Source: Pseudonocardia endophytica (GTDB lineage Bacteria; Actinomycetota; Actinomycetes; Mycobacteriales; Pseudonocardiaceae). Taken from it: a DNA stretch of 64,000 nt. Made by a program: the position numbers and the translations under genes. The DNA is taken from positions 3,658,001-3,722,000 of the forward strand of contig NZ_SMFZ01000001.1 in assembly GCF_004339565.1 (NCBI RefSeq). Reading direction: 5' to 3'. Below, one piece after another: positions 8,407 through 15,958 of this stretch. Below the pieces are notes generated by a model. That model was not told where the DNA came from. It saw only the letters and a list, made by a program, of their open reading frames with translations, and did not search any database. The stretch's first letter is position 1, and every line of letters begins with the position of its first letter.

Positions 8407-9663
8407 ATGACCGGACTGGACTGGCACGCGGAACGCGCCGACATGGACGGTCTCGCGCGCCTCGACCGCGAGCCGACCGACGACGGCATCGACCTCGCGG
8501 CCGTGCGCGGCTACCGCCTCGGCCGGGTCCGCGCGCAGATGGAGGCGCTGGACGTCGACGCGCTCGTCGTGTCCGACCCGGTCACCATCCGCTACGCCAC
8601 CGGCGCGCGGAACATGCAGGTCTTCTCCATGCGCAACGAGCCGGCCCGGTACCTGCTGCTCACCCGGGACCGCTCGATCCTGCACGAGTTCACCGGCTGC
8701 CTGCACCTCGCCGAGGGCCTGGAGACGATCGACGAGATCCGCCCGGCGACGACGGCCAGCTTCGTCGCCGCAGGGCCCGGCATCGCCGACCGGGAGCGGG
8801 CCTGGGCCGAGCAGACGGCCGCGGAGATCACCAGGCTGGTCGGGGCCGGCGCCACGGTCGGGCTCGAGCGGCTCAACGCGGGCGCCGCGATCGCGCTCCA
8901 CGAACGCGGGTTCCGGATCGTCGACGCCCAGCACGCCGTCGAGCTCGCCAGGGCGGTCAAGTCCACCGAGGAGCTGCGGTGCGTCCGGGCGTCGCTGCGG
9001 GCCACCGAGAACGGTGTCGCCGCACTGCGGGAAGCCCTGCGCCCCGGGCTCACCGAGGCCGAGCTCTGGTCGGTGCTGCACGCGTCGGTGATCGCGCAGA
9101 ACGGCGACTACATCGAGACCCGGCTGCTGAACGCCGGTCGTCGTACGAATCCCTGGTTCCAGGAGACCGGCGACAACCGCATCGGGGCGGACGAGCTCGT
9201 CGCGCTCGACACCGACGTCGTCGGCTGCCACGGCTACTACTCGGACTTCTCCCGGACGTTCCACTCCGGACCCGGGAGCCCGACGTCGGAGCAGCGGGAG
9301 CTCTACCGGGTCGCCCACGAGCAGGTGCAGCACAACATCGGGATCCTGCGCCCGCACATGGGCTTCCGCGACTACGCCCGCGAGGCGTGGGACATCCCCG
9401 ACGCGTTCTACGCGAACCGCTACTACCTGTCCGCGCACGGCTGCGGGATGACCGGCGAGTACCCGTACCTCTACCACCACGGCGACTTCCCGAGCGCGGG
9501 CTACGACGGCGAGATCCTGCCGGGCATGGTCGTCTGCGTGGAGAGCTACATCGGACGCGACGGCGGGGCCGAGGGCGTCAAGCTCGAGGAGCAGGTCCTG
9601 GTCACGGAGACCGGGACGGAGATCCTGTCCCGGTTCCCGTTCGAGGGCGCGCTGCTCGGGTAG
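8407..9663 (+). CDS. M24 metallopeptidase-fold protein, DddP-like
   Basis: This 418-residue pita-bread-fold protein carries a two-metal site made of D268, D270, D280, H344, E379 and E394. The spacing equals that of the DMSP lyase DddP ligands as I recall them (295, 297, 307, 371, 406, 421), a constant offset of 27. The flanking segments RTNPWFQE, VALDTDV and SAHGCGM also look DddP-like. The residue at the position of the proposed DddP catalytic base (377) is Gly350, not Asp, so DMSP lyase activity is doubtful; an Xaa-Pro dipeptidase or other C-X lyase is equally possible. It follows an aldehyde dehydrogenase by 45 bases and converges on an S9 peptidase gene one base away. Confidence 0.8.
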   Translation: MTGLDWHAERADMDGLARLDREPTDDGIDLAAVRGYRLGRVRAQMEALDVDALVVSDPVTIRYATGARNMQVFSMRNEPARYLLLTRDRSILHEFTGCLHLAEGLETIDEIRPATTASFVAAGPGIADRERAWAEQTAAEITRLVGAGATVGLERLNAGAAIALHERGFRIVDAQHAVELARAVKSTEELRCVRASLRATENGVAALREALRPGLTEAELWSVLHASVIAQNGDYIETRLLNAGRRTNPWFQETGDNRIGADELVALDTDVVGCHGYYSDFSRTFHSGPGSPTSEQRELYRVAHEQVQHNIGILRPHMGFRDYAREAWDIPDAFYANRYYLSAHGCGMTGEYPYLYHHGDFPSAGYDGEILPGMVVCVESYIGRDGGAEGVKLEEQVLVTETGTEILSRFPFEGALLG

Positions 9664-9664
9664 C

Positions 9665-11512
9665 TCAGGCCAGGTGCTCGGCCAGGAACGCGTCGATCCG
9701 CTCCCACAGCGCGATCACGTTCTCCGGGTTGACGAAGCCGTGGCCCTCGTCGTCGCGGACCATGTAGTCGACGTCCACCCCGCGCGCCCGCAGCGACTCG
9801 ACGATCCGGTCCGACTCGGCCTTCACCACCCGGGCGTCGTTGGCGCCCTGCGCCACGAACAGCGGGGCGGTGATCCGGTCCACCCTGGTGATCGGCGAGC
9901 GGGCCCGCATGTCGGCCAGCTGCTCCGGGTCGGCCGGGTCCCCGACGTAGCGGTACCAGTTCGGCGCCAGATAGGGCCGCACGAAGTCCGGTTGCGTGCG
10001 CATGAAGTTCTCCAGGTCGGAGATCCCCACCACGTCGACGACGGCGGCGAAGCGGTCCGGCGTGAACGTCGCCCCGACGAGCGCGGCGTACCCGCCGTAG
10101 GAGGCGCCGACGATCGCGACCCGGTCCGGGTCGGCGTAGCCCTGCTCCACGGCCCAGTCGACGCCGTCGAGCAGGTCGGTGTGCATCGCACCGGCGAGCT
10201 CGCCGATCCCCGCCCGCGTGTGCGCCCTGCCGAAGCCGACCGAGCCGCGGAAGTTCACCTGCAGCACGGCGTACCCGCGGTTGGCCAGCAGCTGTACCCC
10301 GGTGGCGTACTCCCAGGCGTCGCGCGTCCACGGTCCACCGTGGACGGCCAGCACGAGTGGCAGCCCGCGCGGCTCGACGCCGACCGGGAGGGTCAGGAAC
10401 GACGGCAGCGTCAGCCCGTCCCGCGCCGTGATCGTCACCGGCCGCATCGGGGCGAGCGCCTCGGGGTCCAGGTGCGGGAACGGGCGGAACAGCAGTCGCC
10501 GCTCGCCGGTGGCGTGGTCGTAGAACCAGGTCACCGCGGGGTCGCGGTCGTGGGTGAACGAGACGACCCACCGCCGGCCGGACTCGTCGGAGCTGATCCG
10601 CGCCAGGTCGCCGTCGGAGAGGCCCTCCAGGTTCTTCAGCACGTCGGCGAAGTCCGGGTCCAGCGCGTGGATCACCTGCCGCTCACCGAGGTAGCGCACG
10701 CCGAGCAGCGCACCGGTGCGCCGGTCCTGGATCAGCGCGGACGGGAGCGCCGGGAACACCAGGGAGCGCGTGTCGATGTCCAGCGTCGGGTGGCTGTCGA
10801 CGAGCGTCTCCTCGCCGGTGGCCAGGTCGATCCGGACGAGGTGGGTGCGGTCGGTGCCGCGGTAGGACGGCGCCCAGATCGCCGTCCGGTCCGGCGTGAG
10901 CTCGAACGGGCTGATGCCCACCGGGAAGTCGTCGCCGAGGAACGTCGTGACCGGCTGCGGGTCGCCGTCGTTCCATCGGGACAGCACGGTGTCGCCCGCC
11001 TCGGTGGCGGAGCTGACGAACAGCTCGTCGCCGGGGCCGCGCATCCAGCCGGCGTGGCCGGGGTTCTCGGCCAGCATCGTGAGCTCCCCGCTCGCGACGT
11101 CGATCTCGTAGAGGTCGAACAGCGCGTGGTCGCGGGCGTTGAGCTGGACCTCGGCCGTGCCCGGCCGGTCGCGCGGCTGCTCGATGCCGAGCACGCGCGC
11201 GCCGTCGAACGGGGTGAGGTCGTCGATCGCGCCGGAGGCCAGGTCGACGCGGAAGACGTGGTTGTTCTCGTCGCCGCCGGTGTCCTGCAGGTAGAGCACG
11301 CGGTCCGGTCCGGCCCACTCGAACCGCTGCACGGTCCGGGTCTCGTCGGCGGTCACGCAGCGCGGCTCTGCGCCGCCGTCCAGGTCCTCGATCCAGACGT
11401 TCAGGCGGTTGCGCCACGGAGCGAGGTACGCGATCCGGGTGCCGTCCGGCGAGATCGTCGCGGCGGTGCGCTCCGGCGGGGCGAACAGGTCTTCGACGCT
11501 GTAGCGGGTCAT
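9665..11512 (-). CDS. S9 family (prolyl oligopeptidase-type) peptidase
   Basis: This 615-residue protein has an N-terminal beta-propeller-like half with WD/TolB-style repeats (ISPDGTRIAYLAPW and similar) and a C-terminal alpha/beta-hydrolase domain. The catalytic triad is S471 in GASYGGY, D559 in GANDARV and H591 in DEGHGF. By family it cleaves peptides, acylaminoacyl or prolyl type. There is no signal peptide, so it is probably cytoplasmic. The ATG at 11512 begins the first propeller strand; an upstream in-frame start would add only an Arg/Cys-rich stub. The TetR gene lies upstream on the same strand with a 64-base gap. Confidence 0.9.
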   Translation of the reverse strand: MTRYSVEDLFAPPERTAATISPDGTRIAYLAPWRNRLNVWIEDLDGGAEPRCVTADETRTVQRFEWAGPDRVLYLQDTGGDENNHVFRVDLASGAIDDLTPFDGARVLGIEQPRDRPGTAEVQLNARDHALFDLYEIDVASGELTMLAENPGHAGWMRGPGDELFVSSATEAGDTVLSRWNDGDPQPVTTFLGDDFPVGISPFELTPDRTAIWAPSYRGTDRTHLVRIDLATGEETLVDSHPTLDIDTRSLVFPALPSALIQDRRTGALLGVRYLGERQVIHALDPDFADVLKNLEGLSDGDLARISSDESGRRWVVSFTHDRDPAVTWFYDHATGERRLLFRPFPHLDPEALAPMRPVTITARDGLTLPSFLTLPVGVEPRGLPLVLAVHGGPWTRDAWEYATGVQLLANRGYAVLQVNFRGSVGFGRAHTRAGIGELAGAMHTDLLDGVDWAVEQGYADPDRVAIVGASYGGYAALVGATFTPDRFAAVVDVVGISDLENFMRTQPDFVRPYLAPNWYRYVGDPADPEQLADMRARSPITRVDRITAPLFVAQGANDARVVKAESDRIVESLRARGVDVDYMVRDDEGHGFVNPENVIALWERIDAFLAEHLA

Positions 11513-11576
11513 GACACCAGGACACACCGTGCCGTCGCGGCACACTCAAGCGTCGGTTCTCCGTCCCACCCGGACG

Positions 11577-12164
11577 TCACCCGAGCGAGGCGGCCGCCGT
11601 CCGCAGCTCGTCCAGTGCGGACGTCGCGTGCCGGGCGAGCGAGTCGGCGTCGCCACGCTCGTCGTCGGACCAGCGGGCGAAGGCCTGCTTGAACGCGAGC
11701 ACCCCCAGCTCGCCCGCCACCCGGGCGGTCGCGTCCGGCACACCGCGGGCGACGAGCGCGTCGGTCACGGCCGCCACGAGACCCGCGGTCTTCGAGGCGT
11801 CCCGCTCCCGCAGCTCGGCACTGCCCGCGACGGCCACGCCCAGGAGGTGCCCGAACGCGTGCTGCTCCGGCGTGAACGACGCGGCGAGCACGGTCAGGCC
11901 TCCGGCCACCATCTCGATCGGCGAGGCGTCCGCCGGCGCGCCCGCGACACCCTCGGCGAGCAGCGCGCTGTGCTCCTGCTGGCCGGCGAACAGCACCTCC
12001 CGCTTGTCCGGAAAGTGCCGGAAGAACGTGGCCTTCGTCAGCCCGGCCCGTTCGGCGATCTGCGCGACGGTCGTCGTGTCGTAGCCCTGCTCGCCGTACA
12101 GGTCGATCGCGGCGCGCACCAGCCGCAGGCGCGCGTTCGGCTCCCATCGACCCACGCGTCCCAT
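11577..12164 (-). CDS. TetR family transcriptional regulator
   Basis: This is a 195-residue repressor if the ATG at 12164 is used. The N-terminal helix-turn-helix reads TVAQIAERAGLTKATFFRHF, followed by a helical ligand-binding domain. Upstream alternative starts would overlap the operator and are less likely. It diverges from an NAD(P)-binding oxidoreductase gene, and the 74-base spacer holds two related 19-bp palindromes, so it most likely represses itself and that gene. It may also read through into the S9 peptidase gene. The inducer is unknown. Confidence 0.9.
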   Translation of the reverse strand: MGRVGRWEPNARLRLVRAAIDLYGEQGYDTTTVAQIAERAGLTKATFFRHFPDKREVLFAGQQEHSALLAEGVAGAPADASPIEMVAGGLTVLAASFTPEQHAFGHLLGVAVAGSAELRERDASKTAGLVAAVTDALVARGVPDATARVAGELGVLAFKQAFARWSDDERGDADSLARHATSALDELRTAAASLG

Positions 12165-12170
12165 CCTAGT

Positions 12171-12189
12171 GACGAGACCTGGTCTCGTC
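12171..12189. promoter_or_regulatory. TetR operator 1 (perfect palindrome)
   Basis: GACGAGACCTGGTCTCGTC is a perfect 9+1+9 palindrome immediately before the TetR start. Its centre is 32 bases (three helical turns) from the second site, as expected for two repressor dimers on one face of the DNA. Confidence 0.75.
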
Positions 12190-12202
12190 ATGGTGCTACG
12201 GT

Positions 12203-12221
12203 GACGAGACAAAGTCTCATC
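12203..12221. promoter_or_regulatory. TetR operator 2 (near-perfect palindrome)
   Basis: GACGAGACAAAGTCTCATC repeats the half-sites of operator 1 with one mismatch between the arms and a 3-base centre. It lies 17 bases before the start of the divergent oxidoreductase, a position that would block its transcription. Confidence 0.7.
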
Positions 12222-12238
12222 GCATCAGGGAGCACGTC

Positions 12239-13645
12239 ATGCACGTCTTCGTCACCGGGGGGACCGGCACCATCGGCACCGCCGTCGTCGCCGAGCTGCT
12301 CGACCACGGCCACACCGTCCTCGCGCTGGCCCGGTCCGCCGACTCGGCACGGACCATCGAGACCGCGGGCGCCGAGCCCCTGCGCGGGGATCTGTCCGAC
12401 GTGGACGTTCTGCGGTCCGGCGCCGCGCGGTCCGACGGGGTGGTCAGCCTCGCGTTCGGCCGTGACTACGGCAGCCCCGAGGCGCTGGCCGCCGGGATCG
12501 CCGAGGAGAGCGCCGCGCTCGCCGCCCTGTCCGACGAGCTCGTCGGGAGCGACCGGCCTCTCGTCGCCGTCTCGGGCACGCCGTGGATCCCGGGCCGTCC
12601 GTCCACGGAGGACGACCCGCTGTCGACGGACGGACCGGTCGGTGGCCGGAGCCGATCGGTGAACGCGCTGCTGGACATGGCGTCCCGCGGCGTGCGCAGC
12701 ACGGCGGTGCGGATGCCGCGCTCGGTCCACGACGAGGGCCGCGGCGGGTTCGCCGGGCTGCTCACCGAGGCGGCACGCCGGTCAGGGGTGGCCGGCTACC
12801 CGGGTGACGGCACCCAGCGCTGGCCCGCCGTGCACGCGCGCGACGCCGCCGTCCTGTTCCGCCTCGCGCTCGAGTCGGCGCCCGCCGGGACGGCCTGGCA
12901 CGCCGTCGCCGACGAGGGCGACGCCGTCCGTGACATCGCCGCCGTCGTCGGCAGGCGGCTGGGCCTGCCGGTCGAGCCGGTCCCCGAGGAGACGTTCGGC
13001 CCGTTCGGGCCGATCTTCGCCGCCGACCAGCCGTCGTCGAGCGCGCACACCCGCGACGCGCTCGGTTGGAAGCCGACGCACCCGAGCCTGCTGGAGGACC
13101 TGGAGAACATCCGGCCCAGATCCCGCTCAGCCCGTGGCGTTGTGCCCGCGCTCGCCCTCGGCGAACTCGACGGTGAAGCCGTCCGGGTCGCGCAGCTGCA
13201 TCGACCGCTCGAAGCCACGGTCCCGCGGCGGGACCCGCACCTCGATCCCCTTCGCGACGAGGTCGGCGTACAGCCCGTCGAGGTCGTCCGTCCCGAGCTC
13301 GACCTGGACGAGCGACGCCGCGGGACCGAGGCGGTCGGCGGCCCCACCGGCCTGAAGCAGACCCACCGTGCCCGCGCCGAATCGCATCAGCGCGAACCCG
13401 CCGTTGCGGATCTCCTGGACGAATCCCAGCGACTCGTAGAACGAGATCGACTTCGCGACGTCACCGACGGGCAGACTGAGGCCCTCGAACCACGTGGTCA
13501 TCAACGACTCCTGCGCACCTTCGACGAGTGCGCCACGAGTCGCCACCTCCGGTGGCGCACGGAGCGTTCCGACGCCGCACTCCGTGCGGAGGCGATCCTA
13601 CGGCGTGACGCCCGGTCGCCGCCCGTCGTAGCTTCGTCGTCATGA
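12239..13645 (+). CDS. NAD(P)-binding SDR/epimerase-like oxidoreductase with unusual antisense tail
   Basis: The first about 290 residues form an extended/atypical SDR with the Rossmann motif GGTGTIGTAVV at the N-terminus and a C-terminal GWKPTHPSLLEDLEN that normally ends such proteins. Here no stop follows, and the frame runs on for about 178 more residues. Most of that extension lies antisense to the VOC gene (13127-13501). It ends in a TGA overlapping the next ATG (ATGA at 13642). The tail is Arg/Leu/Asp-rich and unlike any domain I know, so the native stop was probably lost. The functional unit is likely residues 1-290. The divergent TetR with twin operators is its probable regulator. 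Confidence 0.7.
   Translation: MHVFVTGGTGTIGTAVVAELLDHGHTVLALARSADSARTIETAGAEPLRGDLSDVDVLRSGAARSDGVVSLAFGRDYGSPEALAAGIAEESAALAALSDELVGSDRPLVAVSGTPWIPGRPSTEDDPLSTDGPVGGRSRSVNALLDMASRGVRSTAVRMPRSVHDEGRGGFAGLLTEAARRSGVAGYPGDGTQRWPAVHARDAAVLFRLALESAPAGTAWHAVADEGDAVRDIAAVVGRRLGLPVEPVPEETFGPFGPIFAADQPSSSAHTRDALGWKPTHPSLLEDLENIRPRSRSARGVVPALALGELDGEAVRVAQLHRPLEATVPRRDPHLDPLRDEVGVQPVEVVRPELDLDERRRGTEAVGGPTGLKQTHRARAESHQREPAVADLLDESQRLVERDRLRDVTDGQTEALEPRGHQRLLRTFDECATSRHLRWRTERSDAALRAEAILRRDARSPPVVASSS
13127..13501 (-). CDS. VOC/glyoxalase family protein
   Basis: This 124-residue protein has one vicinal-oxygen-chelate beta-alpha-beta-beta-beta unit pair. MTTWFEGLSLPVGDVAKSI opens the first module and RDPDGFTVEFAEGERG closes the second, with the usual FYESLGF helix. 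Such proteins act as glyoxalases, dioxygenases or antibiotic-binding proteins; the metal ligands are not complete enough to choose. The ATG at 13501 is preferred because the domain begins there. It lies wholly opposite the run-on tail of the upstream oxidoreductase and diverges from the epimerase gene. Confidence 0.8.
   Translation of the reverse strand: MTTWFEGLSLPVGDVAKSISFYESLGFVQEIRNGGFALMRFGAGTVGLLQAGGAADRLGPAASLVQVELGTDDLDGLYADLVAKGIEVRVPPRDRGFERSMQLRDPDGFTVEFAEGERGHNATG
13529..13559. promoter_or_regulatory. nested inverted repeats in divergent promoter region
   Basis: Between the VOC and epimerase genes, TGCGCCAC (13529-13536) pairs with GTGGCGCA (13552-13559). A second perfect dyad, CGCCACC-TCC-GGTGGCG, occupies 13541-13557. 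The nested symmetry could be an operator or a structured leader of the VOC transcript. No adjacent regulator is evident. Confidence 0.4.
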
Positions 13646-14541
13646 ACGACGGCACGGTCCTGATCACCGGCTCCGCCGGTCTCGTCGGTCACGCGGTCCG
13701 GCGGTTGCTGGAGATCGACGAGGTGGCCGTCGCCCCCGTCGACGTGCATGCCCGCTCCGCCGACGGCGTGGCGCAGATCGCCTGCGACCTGACCGACCCG
13801 GCCCGGCTGGACGAGGTGTTCTCGTCCGCCCGGCCGCACACGGTCGTCCACTGTGGAGGAGTATCGGGCCCGATGGTCGCGCCGGACGACCCGGCGACGG
13901 TGGTCCGCACCAATGTGGACGGCACCGCCGCGCTGCTGGAGGCCGCGCGACGACACGGCGTCACGCGGTTCGTCTACTGCTCGTCGATCGCCGCGTACGG
14001 CAGCACCGGATCCGGGCCGGTCCAGGAGGACACGCCGCTGCACCCCACCGACGTCTACGGGGCGACGAAGGCCGCGGGTGAGCACCTCGTCGAGGCCTAC
14101 CGGCACACGCACGGGCTGTCCACGGCGTCGCTGCGGCTGGTCGCCGTGTACGGCCCGCGGCGCACGACCGGGTGCGCGATCCGCGACCTGCTGACCGACG
14201 CGGCCGCCGGTCGTCGAACCCGGTGGCCGGTGCCCGCCGACGCCCCGCACCAGTACGTCCACGTCGACGACGCGGCCCGGTCCGTCGTCGCCGCCGTCCG
14301 CTGCGCGGACGCCGTGGGCGCCTACAACGTCGCGGGCGGACCGCCGGTCACCGCGGCCGAGGTCGTCGCGGCGGTGCAGGCCGTCGACCCGCGCGCGACC
14401 GCGGATCTGGACCCAGCGGACCCCGTCGCCGCGGCCGGATGGCCGGGCGCGCTGGACACCACCGCGGCGCGCCGGGATCTCGGCTACGAGCCGGTGGTGG
14501 ACCTCGTCGGCGGGGTCCGCACCTACCGCGCAGGAACGTGA
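13642..14541 (+). CDS. NAD-dependent epimerase/dehydratase family protein
   Basis: This 299-residue extended SDR has the N-terminal nucleotide motif GSAGLVGHAV, the active-site pair YGATK (Tyr and Lys, about residues 139-143) with Ser in the YCSSIAAYGS segment, and the VYGPRR substrate segment. The family converts nucleotide sugars or related hydroxy-compounds. The ATG overlaps the stop of the run-on SDR frame (ATGA). It converges with an SDR gene one base away. Substrate unknown. Confidence 0.88.
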   Translation: MNDGTVLITGSAGLVGHAVRRLLEIDEVAVAPVDVHARSADGVAQIACDLTDPARLDEVFSSARPHTVVHCGGVSGPMVAPDDPATVVRTNVDGTAALLEAARRHGVTRFVYCSSIAAYGSTGSGPVQEDTPLHPTDVYGATKAAGEHLVEAYRHTHGLSTASLRLVAVYGPRRTTGCAIRDLLTDAAAGRRTRWPVPADAPHQYVHVDDAARSVVAAVRCADAVGAYNVAGGPPVTAAEVVAAVQAVDPRATADLDPADPVAAAGWPGALDTTAARRDLGYEPVVDLVGGVRTYRAGT

Positions 14542-14542
14542 G

Positions 14543-15331
14543 TCAGCGGCGGCGCAGCGGCGCCGTGGCCGCGTACAGGCGGCTGGCGAGCCGCGGGGCC
14601 GGAACGGTGACGAACGCCCTCCCGGCGCGCTGCGCCCGGAGCGTCGCCTCGACGACGTCGTGCGGCGTGCCCCACAGCCGCTCCGGGACGTGCCTCAGGT
14701 CCTCGTTGTGCCGGGCGTGGAACGCGGTGCGGATGTAGCCGGGCCGCACGCAGGTCACGCTGATGCCGCGCGAGCGGACGTCGGCGCGCAGCGATCGGGC
14801 GAAGTTCTCCACGGCCGCCTTCGTCGCGGAGTAGACCGGGTTGCCCGGCGCCGGCTGCGCGGCGGCCGAGCTGGAGACCAGCACGATCGCGCCGCGACCG
14901 CGTTCGAGCATGCCGGGCAGCACGGCCCGGCACAGCCGGATGACGGCGGTGAGGTTCACGGCGATCGTGTCGTCGATCGTCGGGACGTCCAGGTCGGACA
15001 GCACTCCGAGCCCGCCGGAGCCCGCGTTGGCCACCAGCAGCTCGACGTCGCGTCCGGCCAGCGACCGCTCCAGCGCGGCGAGATCGGCGGGATCGGTCAG
15101 GTCGCCTGCCACGGTCTCGGACGCCGCGACGTCGGCGGCGACCTCACCCAGCCCGTCGCGGGAGCGCCCGGCCATCAGCACGTGGTGACCGCGGCGCCCC
15201 AGCTCGCGGGCGAACTCGGCGCCGATGCCGCTGGACGCTCCGGTGACGACGGACCACGCCGTCGTCGCCGTCCGCGGGGACGGCAGCCCGGGACGCGGGG
15301 CGCGGGCGGGCGCAATGGGTGTTGCGGTCAT
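14543..15331 (-). CDS. SDR family oxidoreductase
   Basis: This 262-residue classical short-chain dehydrogenase has the cofactor motif TGASSGIG (about residues 30-37), NAG in the fourth strand and the catalytic YSATK motif with an upstream Ser (VSSSAAAQ). A Pro/Ala-rich 25-residue leader precedes the domain. The ribosome site (AGGAGG) is only 2 bases from the ATG, but no better in-frame ATG exists. It would reduce or oxidise a carbonyl/alcohol with NAD(P)(H); the substrate is unknown. The gene upstream on the same strand is a HAD-like fragment, 71 bases away. Confidence 0.88.
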   Translation of the reverse strand: MTATPIAPARAPRPGLPSPRTATTAWSVVTGASSGIGAEFARELGRRGHHVLMAGRSRDGLGEVAADVAASETVAGDLTDPADLAALERSLAGRDVELLVANAGSGGLGVLSDLDVPTIDDTIAVNLTAVIRLCRAVLPGMLERGRGAIVLVSSSAAAQPAPGNPVYSATKAAVENFARSLRADVRSRGISVTCVRPGYIRTAFHARHNEDLRHVPERLWGTPHDVVEATLRAQRAGRAFVTVPAPRLASRLYAATAPLRRR

Positions 15332-15402
15332 GCCCTCCTTGTCGTGATCAGCGCAGGACCGTTACCACTTTCACCCGATCGGTCATCACGCGTGCGGAGC
15401 CC

Positions 15403-15897
15403 TCAGGTGTCCCGACGGAGGCGCGCGAGCTCCTCGAGGACCTCCCCGACGCGTTCGGTGTCGTCGACGACGAAGCCGGGCCCCGGTTCGTCGGCGCCGT
15501 CGTCGGAGTCCGTGAGCACGGTGATCGCGAGGTCACCGGGTCGGAGATCGCGCGGAGCCTCGTCGCCCGCGCCGACGACGACCGCCACGTCGGCCCCGAC
15601 CTCGTCGCGCAGCTTCGCCACGTCCTCCGGCGGGATGTGACGAAGACCGCCCTTCGAGCCGGACAGCAACATCAGCTCGGCGACCTCGTCCGGGTCGCGA
15701 CGCGACACGACGGCCACCGTCGTCCTCGGCAGCGCGAGCAGCACGTTGAGCGCCTCCGACGACTGCTGCTCGGCCCGCGCGTTCGCGGGGTCACCGAGAT
15801 CGGGCGCCAGTCCGCCGTCGAAACCGCAGGCGACGACCAGGTGCGGGGTCGCGGCGATCCGGTCCAGCGCGGCCCACAGCTCGTCGAGATCATCCAT
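15403..15897 (-). CDS. truncated trehalose-phosphatase-like HAD protein (probable pseudoenzyme)
   Basis: This 164-residue protein resembles the first part of OtsB-type trehalose-6-phosphate phosphatase: ALDRIAATPHLVVACGFDGG, a LAPDLGDP segment and LPRTTVAVVSRRD. The nucleophile motif that reads DFDGTL in true enzymes reads GFDGGL here, so the catalytic Asp is lost. The C-terminal half with the second Asp motif is missing or heavily altered. A good GGAGG ribosome site lies 7 bases before the ATG, so it is probably expressed. It may be a regulatory remnant or a domain with another role. The resemblance is from pattern only. Confidence 0.55.
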   Translation of the reverse strand: MDDLDELWAALDRIAATPHLVVACGFDGGLAPDLGDPANARAEQQSSEALNVLLALPRTTVAVVSRRDPDEVAELMLLSGSKGGLRHIPPEDVAKLRDEVGADVAVVVGAGDEAPRDLRPGDLAITVLTDSDDGADEPGPGFVVDDTERVGEVLEELARLRRDT

Positions 15898-15958
15898 CGC
15901 AGCAGCCTCCCGTCGTGATCAGGAGCACTCTGCTGCGCGGGACCGGCCCCGCACAAGC

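Noticed and set aside
8407..9663. Direct call of DMSP lyase (DddP)
   Set aside because: Metal ligands match, but the recalled catalytic Asp position is Gly and there is no DMSP uptake or acrylate gene nearby.
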